35,283 nucleotides of DNA from an uncultured Bacteroidota bacterium (GCA_903933805.1 CAIZLM010000063.1:1-35283); one strand, 5' to 3'. Counted from the stretch's first letter, positions 17,612 to 25,808 are shown. The notes: a model not told the origin generated them from the letters alone. Translations and numbers: made by a program.

Positions 17612-18646
17612 TCAAAACGTATTTTTTACATTTTCCCAAACCATTTCTACCCCGCCACCGATTTGAATTTTCACGGCTTCAAGGTCTATTTTTGATGAAA
17701 AACAGGCAATATCACCGCGCATGGGACTTTTTAAGGCTGCGCTTTGAAGAAAAAATGCCTTCTCCGTCGCCACAAACGAGCCCGGGTTGTTAAAATCAAC
17801 CGAAACGATTTGCGATACCTCCTTTTCTGCTATCCCGCCTTTTTTAAGGTACTCAACCAGACAATTCAGGTCATCGAATTTGAAGACCTTCCCCTTCATG
17901 GTCACAATTTCAGCACCAAAACGCTTGTCGGTTAACGTCATTTTACAATTGGCACACGCATCATGGCCGTAACGAATTGGCTCCGTGGTGGCAGCACAAG
18001 CGCTGAAAAACAGCAGAAAAAACACCGGAGAAAGGCTCAGCATTTTCTGCATTACCAAGCCTCCTTTCAACAATTGCTTTTTATTTTGAAAAAACTCCCA
18101 CCACCACAACAGCGTCGCCATCAAACAAACAGTGATGATGACCCAAGCGCCAATATCCGGACCAGAATACGCGGTGAAATTGAGCAGGTTTTTGTACCCA
18201 ATCAAGGGTGGCTGGTACGACATATCCTGGACTTTGATCGCTGCGTTTGGGTCTAGGTTGTGGCCATATTCATAACCCCAGGACCAAAAATCCCAAAGTG
18301 CTGCTACCGCGTAAACATAAGACAACAACGTGAACACGAACAACATACGAGAGCGTCCCGATATGGCCGTCACCAACCCCACTGCCATCAATAAACCAAC
18401 CAGAATTCCGAGAAATTTGAACTCTGGGAACATCTCCACACTGATATGCTTCATACCGATATAGTGGTTCAGCCCATTGATGATGTCAATTTCACCGGCA
18501 ATTTTGTCAACCCATATTTTCATGGTCAATCCTTCCGGATACTGCGGCGCCCAAAGTAGAATTTGCCAAAGCGGCACAAAAAAAGTAATAACCAATAAGA
18601 TAGAGCCTATCGCAAGCGCGATTCGGGTTGTTTTGCGAAGTATCAT
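17612..18646 (-). CDS. nosL: Four-helix membrane domain fused to copper chaperone NosL
   Basis: About 344 residues from ATG 18646 (MILRKTTRIALAIGS); the longer frame to 18685 starts inside the mobile element and is not real. Residues 1-190 have four membrane segments (near 8-30, 72-92, 98-122, 165-186). NosL begins at about residue 199 (MQKMLSLSP) and still carries a lipoprotein-like signal ending FFSAC, then the copper site region YGHDACANCKM and FDDLNCLVEYL. NosL delivers Cu(I) for NosZ. No stop or frameshift separates the parts, so this is a true fusion or a start-overlap with an internal NosL start at 18052. The former lipobox would lie on the outer side after helix four. Confidence 0.85.
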   Translation of the reverse strand: MILRKTTRIALAIGSILLVITFFVPLWQILLWAPQYPEGLTMKIWVDKIAGEIDIINGLNHYIGMKHISVEMFPEFKFLGILVGLLMAVGLVTAISGRSRMLFVFTLLSYVYAVAALWDFWSWGYEYGHNLDPNAAIKVQDMSYQPPLIGYKNLLNFTAYSGPDIGAWVIITVCLMATLLWWWEFFQNKKQLLKGGLVMQKMLSLSPVFFLLFFSACAATTEPIRYGHDACANCKMTLTDKRFGAEIVTMKGKVFKFDDLNCLVEYLKKGGIAEKEVSQIVSVDFNNPGSFVATEKAFFLQSAALKSPMRGDIACFSSKIDLEAVKIQIGGGVEMVWENVKNTF

Positions 18647-18666
18647 TTTTTTGATATTATGCCGAG

Positions 18667-18744
18667 GTAACTGGTTAGGTGGCACGCCGTCTGGCCAAAA
18701 AAGGCCACTTTTTTGTCTCAGACGCGACCACGCTAACCAGTTCC
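18667..18744 (+). mobile_element. Palindromic GTAA-ended MITE-like element, copy 6 (between nosZ and nosL)
   Basis: A 78-bp copy starting GTAACTGGTTAGGTGGCACG and ending CTAACCAGTTCC (last bases changed from TTAC). It is flanked by an exact 8-bp duplication, ATGCCGAG, at 18659-18666 and 18745-18752. Removing the element and one octamer leaves only 24 bp between nosZ and nosL, a normal operon spacing, which shows the element was inserted into an existing operon. Confidence 0.95.
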
Positions 18745-18756
18745 ATGCCGAGTAAA

Positions 18757-20763
18757 TTACTTTGTCGTTCCAGTGGGTTCGACTTTATTGCCAGTACCGA
18801 AAGACAATGGCACTCCTGAGCCACGGGGTGAAACACGTACATACCCCTGCATTTCCTGGTGCAAGGCGGAACAGAAGTCGGTGCAATAGATCGGAAAAAC
18901 ACCAACCCGATCGGGCACCCATTTGAGGGTACAAGTTTCTCCGGGCATGATGAGAATTTCAGCATTGTTGGCCCCTTTCACAGCAAAACCATGGGGAACA
19001 TCCCAATCTTGCTCGAGGTTTGTTACGTGAAAATACACCTCGTCCCCCATTTTAATGCCTTCAATATTGTCCGGAACAAAGTGTGAGCGAATAGACGTCA
19101 TGTTTACGTGTACCTTATTTCCTTCCCGGAACACCTTGGCTTCCTTCTCGCCTTTGGATACGTAAGGGTGTTGGTTGTCTTCAATTTTGAAAAACTTTAC
19201 CGATTTTGGGGTAATTAGATTTGCCGGGATTGCCTCTGCATAGTGGGGCTCTCCGGTGGTAGGAAAGTCGAGCAAAAGTTTCATTTTGTCGCCGCTGATG
19301 TCATAAAGCTGCGCAGACTGGGTCAATTCAGGACCGGTGGGCAGGTAACGGTCTTTGGTGATTTTATTGTAAGCGATGACATACTTACCCCAAGGTTTAC
19401 GGGTTGGGCCGCCTGGAATACACAAGTGACCAATGGAATAGTATGTCGGAACGCGGTCTACGACCTCGAGTTTTTCGATGTTCCACTTGACAATTTCGGA
19501 AGAGACAAAGAAAGACGTGTAGGCGAAGCCTTTGCCATCAAATTCTGTGTGCAACGGTCCAAGGCCAGGCTTTTTCACTTCCCCGTGTAATACTGCGTCG
19601 TACTTCAACACCGGGATACCATCAAAATCGCCTTCGTAATTTTTTTCGGCGATGGCTTTTTGAATTTTGCTGAAAGAAAAAACCGGAATAACAGCCGCCA
19701 ATTTACCGGAACCACAAATGTATTCACCAGAAGGATCTACATCACAGCCGTGGGGCGATTTTGGGCAAGGCATAAAATACACGATATCTTTCAATTCTTT
19801 TGGATCTAGTACAATGGTTTCCGTTTCAATGGTACTGGTGGCGCTGTGCACCTTATCGTCGTACACATTGTGGGCATAACGAACTTTTGATTTTTTACCC
19901 ATCCCAGCTTTTGCATATTCCTCGCATTTTTTCCAGTTGACAGCCATGATAAAGTCTTTGTCTTTCTGAGAAGCGTTGACCTCCAGCAAGGTATTGGCTT
20001 GTTCGGTGTTGTAACAAGAGAAGAAAAACCAATCGTGTGATGGCCCTCGACCACCACGGCTGAGGTCGAAGTTTACGCCTGGCAGCATCACTTGGAAGCT
20101 AACACCCATGTGGCCAGTTTCAGGGTTTATACCAATAAAGGATACCGTTCCTTTGAAATTCTGTTTGTAGGTGCTGATGGACACATCCGGGTTGGAATTG
20201 TCATCGTCCATGGGATAACTGAAACGCGTACCAGCAACGGCATACTCAGTATTTTCAGTCAGGAACGGGGAAGAGTGATTGCCCGAACTATTGGGTATTT
20301 CAATAATTTCTTCGGTCCGGAATGTACTGAGATTGATGCGGGCGATACGGGGTGTATTGTTCCCATTGACAAAAGCCCAGCGACCGTCGTGTTCGCCATT
20401 GGTGGTAGAAAGCGCGATGTGGTGGGCATCGTCCCAAGGGACAAAGCCGTGGGAGGTATTGAGCATGGGTTTGGTTTCCTCGCTAAAACCCCACCCATTC
20501 TCGGGAAATTGAGAGAAAACAGGGATAATACGCAGCAAACGGCCAGAGGGAATACCATAAACACTCACTTGACCATTGAAACCACCGGAAACGATGTTGT
20601 AAAATTCATCGTACTTGCCGGGAGCAACATACACTTTTTGAGCAGCATCCCCCTCAACAGCAGAAACCGGGTTGTGGGGTTTACAACCAAAAACCAAGGT
20701 CATTATCATACTAAGCAATGAAATTGATGTCAAAGTGTAAAATAGAAAACGGGCATATTTCAT
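18757..20763 (-). CDS. nosZ: Nitrous oxide reductase, Sec-type (clade II)
   Basis: A 668-residue N2O reductase, which reduces N2O to N2 in the periplasm. The signal sequence lacks a twin-arginine motif and ends in a lipoprotein-like VFGC (about residue 27), as in clade II enzymes exported by Sec. The N-terminal seven-bladed propeller holds the CuZ ligands, including WDDAHHIAL and others such as GPSHDW and CPKSPHGCDV. The C-terminal cupredoxin domain binds CuA with VPHGFAV and CTDFCSALHQEM (Cys627, Cys631, His635, Met638). All key CuA residues are present. A haem c protein gene lies 56 bp upstream and is the likely electron donor. Confidence 0.97.
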   Translation of the reverse strand: MKYARFLFYTLTSISLLSMIMTLVFGCKPHNPVSAVEGDAAQKVYVAPGKYDEFYNIVSGGFNGQVSVYGIPSGRLLRIIPVFSQFPENGWGFSEETKPMLNTSHGFVPWDDAHHIALSTTNGEHDGRWAFVNGNNTPRIARINLSTFRTEEIIEIPNSSGNHSSPFLTENTEYAVAGTRFSYPMDDDNSNPDVSISTYKQNFKGTVSFIGINPETGHMGVSFQVMLPGVNFDLSRGGRGPSHDWFFFSCYNTEQANTLLEVNASQKDKDFIMAVNWKKCEEYAKAGMGKKSKVRYAHNVYDDKVHSATSTIETETIVLDPKELKDIVYFMPCPKSPHGCDVDPSGEYICGSGKLAAVIPVFSFSKIQKAIAEKNYEGDFDGIPVLKYDAVLHGEVKKPGLGPLHTEFDGKGFAYTSFFVSSEIVKWNIEKLEVVDRVPTYYSIGHLCIPGGPTRKPWGKYVIAYNKITKDRYLPTGPELTQSAQLYDISGDKMKLLLDFPTTGEPHYAEAIPANLITPKSVKFFKIEDNQHPYVSKGEKEAKVFREGNKVHVNMTSIRSHFVPDNIEGIKMGDEVYFHVTNLEQDWDVPHGFAVKGANNAEILIMPGETCTLKWVPDRVGVFPIYCTDFCSALHQEMQGYVRVSPRGSGVPLSFGTGNKVEPTGTTK

Positions 20764-20819
20764 AGTGTAATTGATTTTATAGGTAAAAACTAAAAGGGGG
20801 GAGTTAGTAGGTGGTGCTT

Positions 20820-21293
20820 TTATTTCACACCATCATTGGAGCGCATAAACTCAATGATTTTTCTAGCGTCTTCTTGGGTTAGGTTTTGATTGGGCATACG
20901 CACCAGACATTGCTCCAGTAATTTTTGCGCCTCGGGGTCTTTTTCAAGCATCATTTCCACATTGGTAATCATGTTCATGATCCACACAGGTTCGCGTCTT
21001 TTGGTGACACCGGCCCAACCGGGACCGACCAATTTTTCGTCTGTAAGTTTGTGGCACGCAAGACATTTTAAATCGTAAGCAGCTTTTCCTACCGTAACCC
21101 ACTCTTTGTTGAGCGGTGTAGAAAGTTCGATTGACTTTACCTCCATACCATGAACCTCGGGTTGGTTTGCCGCAATTTCAGATGGCGTGGGCGATTGCTT
21201 TGCAGCGTCTTCAGCTTCCTTTTTGGACGTACACGCACCCATATAAAGAGCCAGAATTGTAAGCAGGATTGTTGTTTTACTGAACATAGACAT
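20820..21293 (-). CDS. Lipoprotein monohaem cytochrome c, first gene of the nos operon
   Basis: A 157-residue protein with a lipoprotein signal (LALYMGAC, Cys21), a charged linker and one class I cytochrome c domain. The haem motif is CLACH (Cys77, Cys80, His81), and the likely axial Met is in VRMPNQNL (Met133). It is the promoter-proximal gene, 56 bp before nosZ, so it is the probable electron carrier to NosZ CuA. Small c-type cytochromes at this place are common in clade II nos clusters. A -7 box and an FNR-like palindrome lie upstream in the expected arrangement. Confidence 0.9.
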   Translation of the reverse strand: MSMFSKTTILLTILALYMGACTSKKEAEDAAKQSPTPSEIAANQPEVHGMEVKSIELSTPLNKEWVTVGKAAYDLKCLACHKLTDEKLVGPGWAGVTKRREPVWIMNMITNVEMMLEKDPEAQKLLEQCLVRMPNQNLTQEDARKIIEFMRSNDGVK

Positions 21294-21341
21294 GAGAAAG
21301 ACAGTTAAAAATAATAAAAGACCTTTATTTCTTTAATGTTG

Positions 21342-21349
21342 CAAATGTA
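21342..21349 (-). promoter_or_regulatory. -7 box of the nos operon
   Basis: On the minus strand it reads TACATTTG, an exact TAnnTTTG match. The start would be near 21339, about 45 bases before the cytochrome c ATG. The FNR-like palindrome centred at 21379.5 is then close to position -41. Confidence 0.65.
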
Positions 21350-21372
21350 TCGTGCTCTAAAACCCGCGATGA

Positions 21373-21386
21373 ATGACGTCCGTCAC
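21373..21386. promoter_or_regulatory. FNR/CRP-type palindrome between the nos operon and rrf2
   Basis: ATGACGTCCGTCAC has TGAC/GTCA half sites separated by 4 bp. It is about 41 bp upstream of the predicted nos start and about 65 bp upstream of the rrf2 start, so it could serve the nos operon as an activator site. Confidence 0.6.
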
Positions 21387-21432
21387 GTTGGGCGCTAATC
21401 TTAGACACCATTATTTATTTTGGGTAGATTAT

Positions 21433-21440
21433 TACCTTTG
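21433..21440 (+). promoter_or_regulatory. -7 box abutting the rrf2 start
   Basis: TACCTTTG is an exact TAnnTTTG match and ends four bases before the ATG (TACCTTTGCAGTATG). The transcript would begin at or next to the start codon, so translation would be leaderless. Confidence 0.55.
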
Positions 21441-21444
21441 CAGT

Positions 21445-21873
21445 ATGTTTTCTAAGACCTTTGGACACGCCATACGGGCCACAACATTCACCGCCATGCA
21501 CGGTATCAATGGCGCGAAGGTGTCTCTTTCCGATTTGTCAAAACAATTGGAAATTCCGCATCATTTTCTCGGTAAAATCATGCAAGACCTTGTGAGAAAC
21601 GGCATTTTAGACTCTACAAAAGGGCCCCACGGCGGTTTCTTCGCCAATAGCTCCACCATGAATACCAAATTGATTGATATATTAAAAATAACCGATGGAG
21701 TCCTGCTTTTTGAACAATGCGCCTTGGGTATGAAGCACTGCAATGCCAAAAGACCTTGTCTGCTACACCATGACTTCGCCCTGTGCAGAGACGGCATGTT
21801 GAAAATACTTGCCGTCAAAACCATACAAGAACTATCCAACCAAACGGAGGATTCCCAAATATTTCTGATTTAA
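21445..21873 (+). CDS. Rrf2-family transcription regulator with Fe-S-type cysteines
   Basis: About 142 residues from ATG 21445; the frame back to 21373 would cross the -7 box and is rejected. The N-terminal winged helix-turn-helix has SLSDLSKQLEIPHHFLGKI (about residues 27-45) and the wing GPHGGFFA. Three cysteines, Cys92, Cys99 and Cys105 (QCALGMKHCNAKRPC), match the cluster-ligand region of NsrR/IscR-type Rrf2 proteins. Such proteins sense NO, iron-sulfur status or redox. It is divergent from the nos operon across about 150 bp, so control of nosZ is a reasonable inference. NsrR-like NO sensing is likelier than IscR, as no isc or suf genes are near. Confidence 0.88.
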   Translation: MFSKTFGHAIRATTFTAMHGINGAKVSLSDLSKQLEIPHHFLGKIMQDLVRNGILDSTKGPHGGFFANSSTMNTKLIDILKITDGVLLFEQCALGMKHCNAKRPCLLHHDFALCRDGMLKILAVKTIQELSNQTEDSQIFLI

Positions 21874-21951
21874 TAAAAAATCGGGACACCAAGCGCCTGC
21901 CCAAAGAGCATTCGATGGCATCCCGACTATTCGTTGTACCGCTCCTACACG

Positions 21952-22224
21952 CTACTTCGATACTTTTCCAATGGCGCAACTCACATAAGATTTTGCTTTG
22001 GTGCTGAAGGTATTGTCTCTGCCAACCGGAGGGTAGCCGGCACGGGCAAGGGTATCCTCGTACTTCGTACGTTGGTCATCTGCTTCCGTATCGATGTGAA
22101 CAGTGGATTCCTCAAGATCAACCCTTACATCCGATATCTCGGGAAAAGCGCCCAATACTTGGGCAACACTCCTCACACAACCCTCACATTTTAGGTTTTG
22201 GACGGCGATAGTTTCCTCTTTCAT
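21952..22224 (-). CDS. Small HMA-domain copper-binding protein
   Basis: A 90-residue protein made of one heavy-metal-associated domain (beta-alpha-beta-beta-alpha-beta). The metal site is NLKCEGCVRSV (Cys13, Cys16), and DVRVDLEESTVHID and ARAGYPP are the later conserved parts. There is no signal peptide, so it is cytoplasmic. Such proteins carry Cu(I) to P-type ATPases such as CcoI. It has its own -7 box (TAATTTTG, minus strand). The C-terminal tail of about 20 residues carries an extra Cys (SYVSCAIG). Confidence 0.82.
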   Translation of the reverse strand: MKEETIAVQNLKCEGCVRSVAQVLGAFPEISDVRVDLEESTVHIDTEADDQRTKYEDTLARAGYPPVGRDNTFSTKAKSYVSCAIGKVSK

Positions 22225-22241
22225 CTGTTAAATCTTTTTAA

Positions 22242-22249
22242 CAAAATTA
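22242..22249 (-). promoter_or_regulatory. -7 box for the HMA protein gene
   Basis: TAATTTTG on the minus strand is an exact TAnnTTTG match, 17 bases before the ATG. The FNR-like palindrome centred at 22300.5 would be near -62, a classical upstream activator position. Confidence 0.5.
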
Positions 22250-22293
22250 GGAGATAACCTCTAGTAAATAAATGATACTTGTTTCCGGTCGTC

Positions 22294-22307
22294 ATGATGC
22301 TGATCAT
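22294..22307. promoter_or_regulatory. FNR/CRP-type palindrome between the HMA gene and 22388
   Basis: ATGATGCTGATCAT: perfect ATGAT/ATCAT half sites separated by 4 bp, the FNR layout. It is near -62 for the minus-strand HMA gene and near -41 for a weaker -7 box (CATTTTTG, 22331-22338) facing the plus-strand gene at 22388, so it may control either or both. Confidence 0.6.
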
Positions 22308-22330
22308 AAAAAAAGAAGGATAAATTGAAT

Positions 22331-22338
22331 CATTTTTG
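22331..22338 (+). promoter_or_regulatory. Weak -7 box for the gene at 22388
   Basis: CATTTTTG differs from TAnnTTTG at the first base. Its place about 34 bp after the centre of the FNR-like palindrome is what supports it. The leader would be about 46 bases. Confidence 0.35.
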
Positions 22339-22387
22339 GGTCTAATTCGTACCAAAAGAACATCCTTACCTAATAGCACCCCGCCCT

Positions 22388-23014
22388 ATGAACAATCTAT
22401 CTCCTTCTTTACGCTGCTGTGTTTTCTGCCTCCTCTTCGGTTATAGCAACCCATCTTTTGCTCAAAACAACCAGATCACCCCAAAAAAGCCACTGATTGT
22501 ATCGATATTCAACTTGGGTACACAGTTGCCTGGAAGTGGCTATTTAGGTGTTTTCACGGTTCCTGTTCACCCAGGCATATCGGTTGGTACGGAATTTCGC
22601 TACAACAACGATTTGAAAAACCAATTTTTTCAAACCGCGAAACTCGCCTTTTCTTACCACCAGTATGTTCAAACAGGTATTCAATTGTATTCAGAAGCTG
22701 GTTACCGACGCGGGATATGGCGCGGGATACAGGCAGAATGTCGGTTGGGAATCGGCTACCTGCACGCCATAGCAGCAACGGAGGTTTTTAAGGCAAAAAA
22801 CGGGGTGTATGACAAAAAATTGAACCTGGGGCGGCCACAATTCATGGCTTCATCTGCGTTGGGCTTGAGCTATCAAGTTCAACGGGGGCAAAATTCGCCA
22901 CGTTTTTTCTTGGATTACCAGTTTTTTCTTCAAATGCCTTTTGTAAAATCTTACGTACCACTGGCGCCCAATACTGTTTTTCACGTGGGTGTAGCAGTGC
23001 CCATCATCCCGTGA
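22388..23014 (+). CDS. Hypothetical secreted, probably outer-membrane beta-barrel protein
   Basis: A 208-residue protein of unrecognised family. Signal peptide about residues 1-25 (ending NPSFAQ). The mature part has amphipathic strands with aromatic residues (for example AKLAFSYHQYVQTGIQLYSE, ASSALGLSYQVQ) and ends VFHVGVAVPIIP, hydrophobic like a barrel C-terminus. No catalytic motif is visible. An FNR-like palindrome upstream hints at expression with the low-oxygen respiratory genes; a role in copper or porin function would be speculation. Confidence 0.65.
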   Translation: MNNLSPSLRCCVFCLLFGYSNPSFAQNNQITPKKPLIVSIFNLGTQLPGSGYLGVFTVPVHPGISVGTEFRYNNDLKNQFFQTAKLAFSYHQYVQTGIQLYSEAGYRRGIWRGIQAECRLGIGYLHAIAATEVFKAKNGVYDKKLNLGRPQFMASSALGLSYQVQRGQNSPRFFLDYQFFLQMPFVKSYVPLAPNTVFHVGVAVPIIP

Positions 23015-23066
23015 CACCGGACGCATCAAGCCCTTTTTTCACTTACATTCAAAATTAAAGCCCTCC

Positions 23067-24239
23067 ATGAAAAATATAAAATTCCAACTGACCTTTTTTG
23101 TCCTAGTGTTGTTCCAGTTTTCATGCCGGAAAGACGTAGGACATACGGGGACGTGTAGCGATGGCGCAAGCCCAGTACACCCGAAAGCGGCCATTTTTCA
23201 AGCTGTACTGGATGCCCACGTGGCGAAAGGACTACCCGGAATTTCGGCTTTGATCCGGGATAAAGATGGGGTTTGGGTTGGGGCCTCCGGCATGGCCGAT
23301 ATCTCCCAAAATGTGGCCATGCAACCTTGCGTCGTTTCAAAGGCCGCCAGTATCACCAAGACATTTATTGGTGCGCTGACGCTCAAATTGGTGGAAGAAG
23401 GCAAGTTTTCGTTGGATGACCCGTTGAGCAAATGGATTCCCGGCGACATCCTGCGCGAAGTAAAAAACGCCGGGGAGAGCACTGTTCGAATGTGTCTCAA
23501 CCACACCACCGGCATCGCAGATGTGATCGAAGACGATGCCTTTTACTTGGCCGTTCTCAATGATCCAGCGCGAAAATGGACCCCTAAAGCCCTCCTGAAA
23601 TATGTTTATGGCGATAAGCCCGAATACCCTGCCGGCACGGGTGAGTCCTATTCCAATACCAATTTTGTTTTTTTGGCGATGGTCATTGAATCGGCTACCG
23701 GGGAGGATCACGCCAAATTACTCCGTGAAAAAATAATAGAACCACTGGGCTTGTCAGACACCTATTATTATTGGCACGATCCTTTGCCGGGCTATACGGC
23801 CCAAGGTTATTTTGATTTGTACAACAACGGTACCATCCTCAATGTAACCAACTACAATACAGGCAGCGGAAACGGTTATGGGGGTGTTTATTCCAATGTG
23901 TACGACTTGCAGCGTTTCATTGAAGCCTTGGTGCGGGATAAAACACTGCTTCAGCCGGGCAGTCTCAGCCAAATGCTCACCTTCACCAACCCGGTTGACG
24001 GCGTAAACCGCGCCAATGGGTTGGGTATTTTTCGCGATTTCCTGGAGCGTGCACCCCATGAATATGCCTATGGCCACCGTGGTCGCGACCTTGGCTACAC
24101 CGCCGATATGTACTGGTTTCCGGAACAAGATATTACCATGACCTACTTCATCAACTACGGAACCGATGCGAAAAGCAGCATTAAACCGTATTTTTACGAA
24201 TTCCGAACAGCCTTGGTGGACGCTTTGATGGCGCCTTGA
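23067..24239 (+). CDS. Serine hydrolase of the class C beta-lactamase / D-Ala-D-Ala peptidase fold
   Basis: A 390-residue lipoprotein (FQFSC, Cys20). The catalytic SxxK is SITK (Ser95, Lys98), the YxN motif is YSN (Tyr195-Asn197), and the third motif is HRG (His337-Gly339). All three are in normal spacing for the beta-lactamase-related (PF00144-type) family. Such proteins act as peptidases or esterases in the periplasm or outside the cell; few are true beta-lactamases. It starts 52 bp after the preceding gene and may share its transcript. Substrate is unknown. Confidence 0.88.
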   Translation: MKNIKFQLTFFVLVLFQFSCRKDVGHTGTCSDGASPVHPKAAIFQAVLDAHVAKGLPGISALIRDKDGVWVGASGMADISQNVAMQPCVVSKAASITKTFIGALTLKLVEEGKFSLDDPLSKWIPGDILREVKNAGESTVRMCLNHTTGIADVIEDDAFYLAVLNDPARKWTPKALLKYVYGDKPEYPAGTGESYSNTNFVFLAMVIESATGEDHAKLLREKIIEPLGLSDTYYYWHDPLPGYTAQGYFDLYNNGTILNVTNYNTGSGNGYGGVYSNVYDLQRFIEALVRDKTLLQPGSLSQMLTFTNPVDGVNRANGLGIFRDFLERAPHEYAYGHRGRDLGYTADMYWFPEQDITMTYFINYGTDAKSSIKPYFYEFRTALVDALMAP

Positions 24240-24254
24240 ACAGAAATTAGTTTT

Positions 24255-25796
24255 CTAGGGCACAGATTTGACCACCAACCAGTTGCCTTGTTGTTGACTG
24301 GATTGTAGGTGAAGACAGTATGTACCCTCTGGAACGCCGGTTAACAACAGGGTGTAAGGCATCTGGGAAGGCTCCCAGTGCCATGTCAGCACACTTCTTC
24401 CGAGCAAGTCCCTGAGTTCACCTTGTATGACTTCTATAGAAGCGCTGTTTATTTCTGCGCGGATATAAATCCTATCAGAAGCTGGGTTGGGATACAGTGC
24501 TATTCCCTCGAGGGCTTCAGGATGGGATGTACTGCTTAGGAGGTGGGATATTTGATGACTGGTACTGTCGTGCCGAATTTCCAGAAAGGGTTTAATGCCA
24601 TAAGGCGTGTGACCATCAATGGTTTGTGTAAAACCATTGTGAAAATCGGAAGCGTCATACCCCCAATCCAACGCGCGATAGGTATCGGCCAGCGCAGCGG
24701 GTGTAATCAATTGGTGGTAATAGTCGATGGTGGGAAAAATGGAATCTGGGTGTACGATGAACTGTGTTATAGAATCAAGGTAGTGCACATACTGATCAAA
24801 AAACGCCGGCACTGCCAATAATTTAGTGGCCAATGGTCTTGGTTGTTGTGTTGGCAACCATTGCAGGCAGTTTCGTTTCGACCAATCTTTCCCAAGCCAA
24901 TCTACGCCGAAGGTATTGTCGGTATCAAAGGTTAGAAATTCGAAACGACCGGTAGCGGTGTTGTCGTAGAGATAGTAGTTGTTTTTGTTGTAAAAATAGT
25001 CGTCCCAATTACCCGTGGCCACGTCCAATGCCAATGCTTTGAGTACGCTTTGAACATGGAGAATGGCACTGATATTGGTGGCAAAATTGGCATCTACGGG
25101 CTGATTTAGTGCTGTAATCAATTCGACGAGTCGGGAATAATCATCTTCCGTCTCGTTGGTCGTCAAGTCGTAAGCACGCGTTGTCGGGTTGTTCAAGATT
25201 GTCTTATACGTTGCGGCGTCGTTGCCAAGATAAACCAGATCAGCGGGCCAGGTGCATTTGTACAGATTGCCATCGTTGTTACCATACGCCCTGGAGAGCC
25301 ACTGTTTGTCAATCTCTTCCATATTGGCATAGAGCCCCCTGTAAACATTGTTGATATAAAGTTTAACAAAACTACCCCGTCGAGGGGGTGCGCCAGCTTT
25401 TTCCCAGACATTGTAAAACAGTTTTTCCCGGATCATGGTCGGATCGTTGTGACTGCCGAGCAGGTTTAATTTCCGCACCTGTTGGTATTCGCGCCCTGAT
25501 TCGTACGCGTTAAAACTGATTTTGAATGATTTTTTCTTAGCCGAAAGGGACGTATTTCCCCGCAGCCGGAGCCCAATATTCTCCAGTGTATCCCGCACAA
25601 CCCCATCATCAAATACAAATTTTGCGTGGTAATAATAATCATTGACCAAATCATCGATCATTTCTTGGAGAGAATCAGCGGGCAATTCAATATAAATGTT
25701 GGATACGTGATTTTGGTCGAACAACGCTGTTGACTGCGTAAAAGCGCTGGGGAGCACACCTAATAGGAAGAATACGAGCAAAATTGGCTTTTTCAT
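24255..25796 (-). CDS. Secreted CotH-kinase-like protein with T9SS sorting domain
   Basis: About 513 residues from ATG 25796, which gives a signal peptide (MKKPILLVFFLLGVLPSAFT); the longer frame lacks one. The CotH domain spans about residues 35-400, with LRGNTSLSAKKKSFKISF, LLGSHNDPTMIREKL and the metal-binding FLTFDTDNTFG. The C-terminal 80 residues form a type A sorting domain (ALYPNPASDRIYIR through GTYCLHLQS), so the protein is exported by the type IX system. CotH proteins are atypical protein kinases or structural homologues. The gene converges with the hydrolase gene. Confidence 0.9.
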   Translation of the reverse strand: MKKPILLVFFLLGVLPSAFTQSTALFDQNHVSNIYIELPADSLQEMIDDLVNDYYYHAKFVFDDGVVRDTLENIGLRLRGNTSLSAKKKSFKISFNAYESGREYQQVRKLNLLGSHNDPTMIREKLFYNVWEKAGAPPRRGSFVKLYINNVYRGLYANMEEIDKQWLSRAYGNNDGNLYKCTWPADLVYLGNDAATYKTILNNPTTRAYDLTTNETEDDYSRLVELITALNQPVDANFATNISAILHVQSVLKALALDVATGNWDDYFYNKNNYYLYDNTATGRFEFLTFDTDNTFGVDWLGKDWSKRNCLQWLPTQQPRPLATKLLAVPAFFDQYVHYLDSITQFIVHPDSIFPTIDYYHQLITPAALADTYRALDWGYDASDFHNGFTQTIDGHTPYGIKPFLEIRHDSTSHQISHLLSSTSHPEALEGIALYPNPASDRIYIRAEINSASIEVIQGELRDLLGRSVLTWHWEPSQMPYTLLLTGVPEGTYCLHLQSSQQQGNWLVVKSVP

Positions 25797-25800
25797 ACTG

Positions 25801-25808
25801 CAATAGTA
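25801..25808 (-). promoter_or_regulatory. Possible -7 box abutting the CotH start
   Basis: TACTATTG on the minus strand differs from TAnnTTTG at one base and ends four bases before the ATG (TACTATTGCAGTATG). The layout is the same as for rrf2 and the histidine kinase. Confidence 0.4.

Noticed and set aside
18647-18685. N-terminal extension of the nosL fusion
   Set aside because: It is translated from the mobile element and its flank; the hydrophobic N-terminus begins at 18646.
20092-20721. A 209-codon frame opposite nosZ
   Set aside because: It is antisense to the strongly conserved NosZ N-terminal region and has no ribosome-binding site or known domain.
21373-21444. N-terminal extension of the Rrf2 protein from ATG 21373
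   Set aside because: It would begin inside the FNR-like palindrome and cross the -7 box; family similarity starts at 21445.
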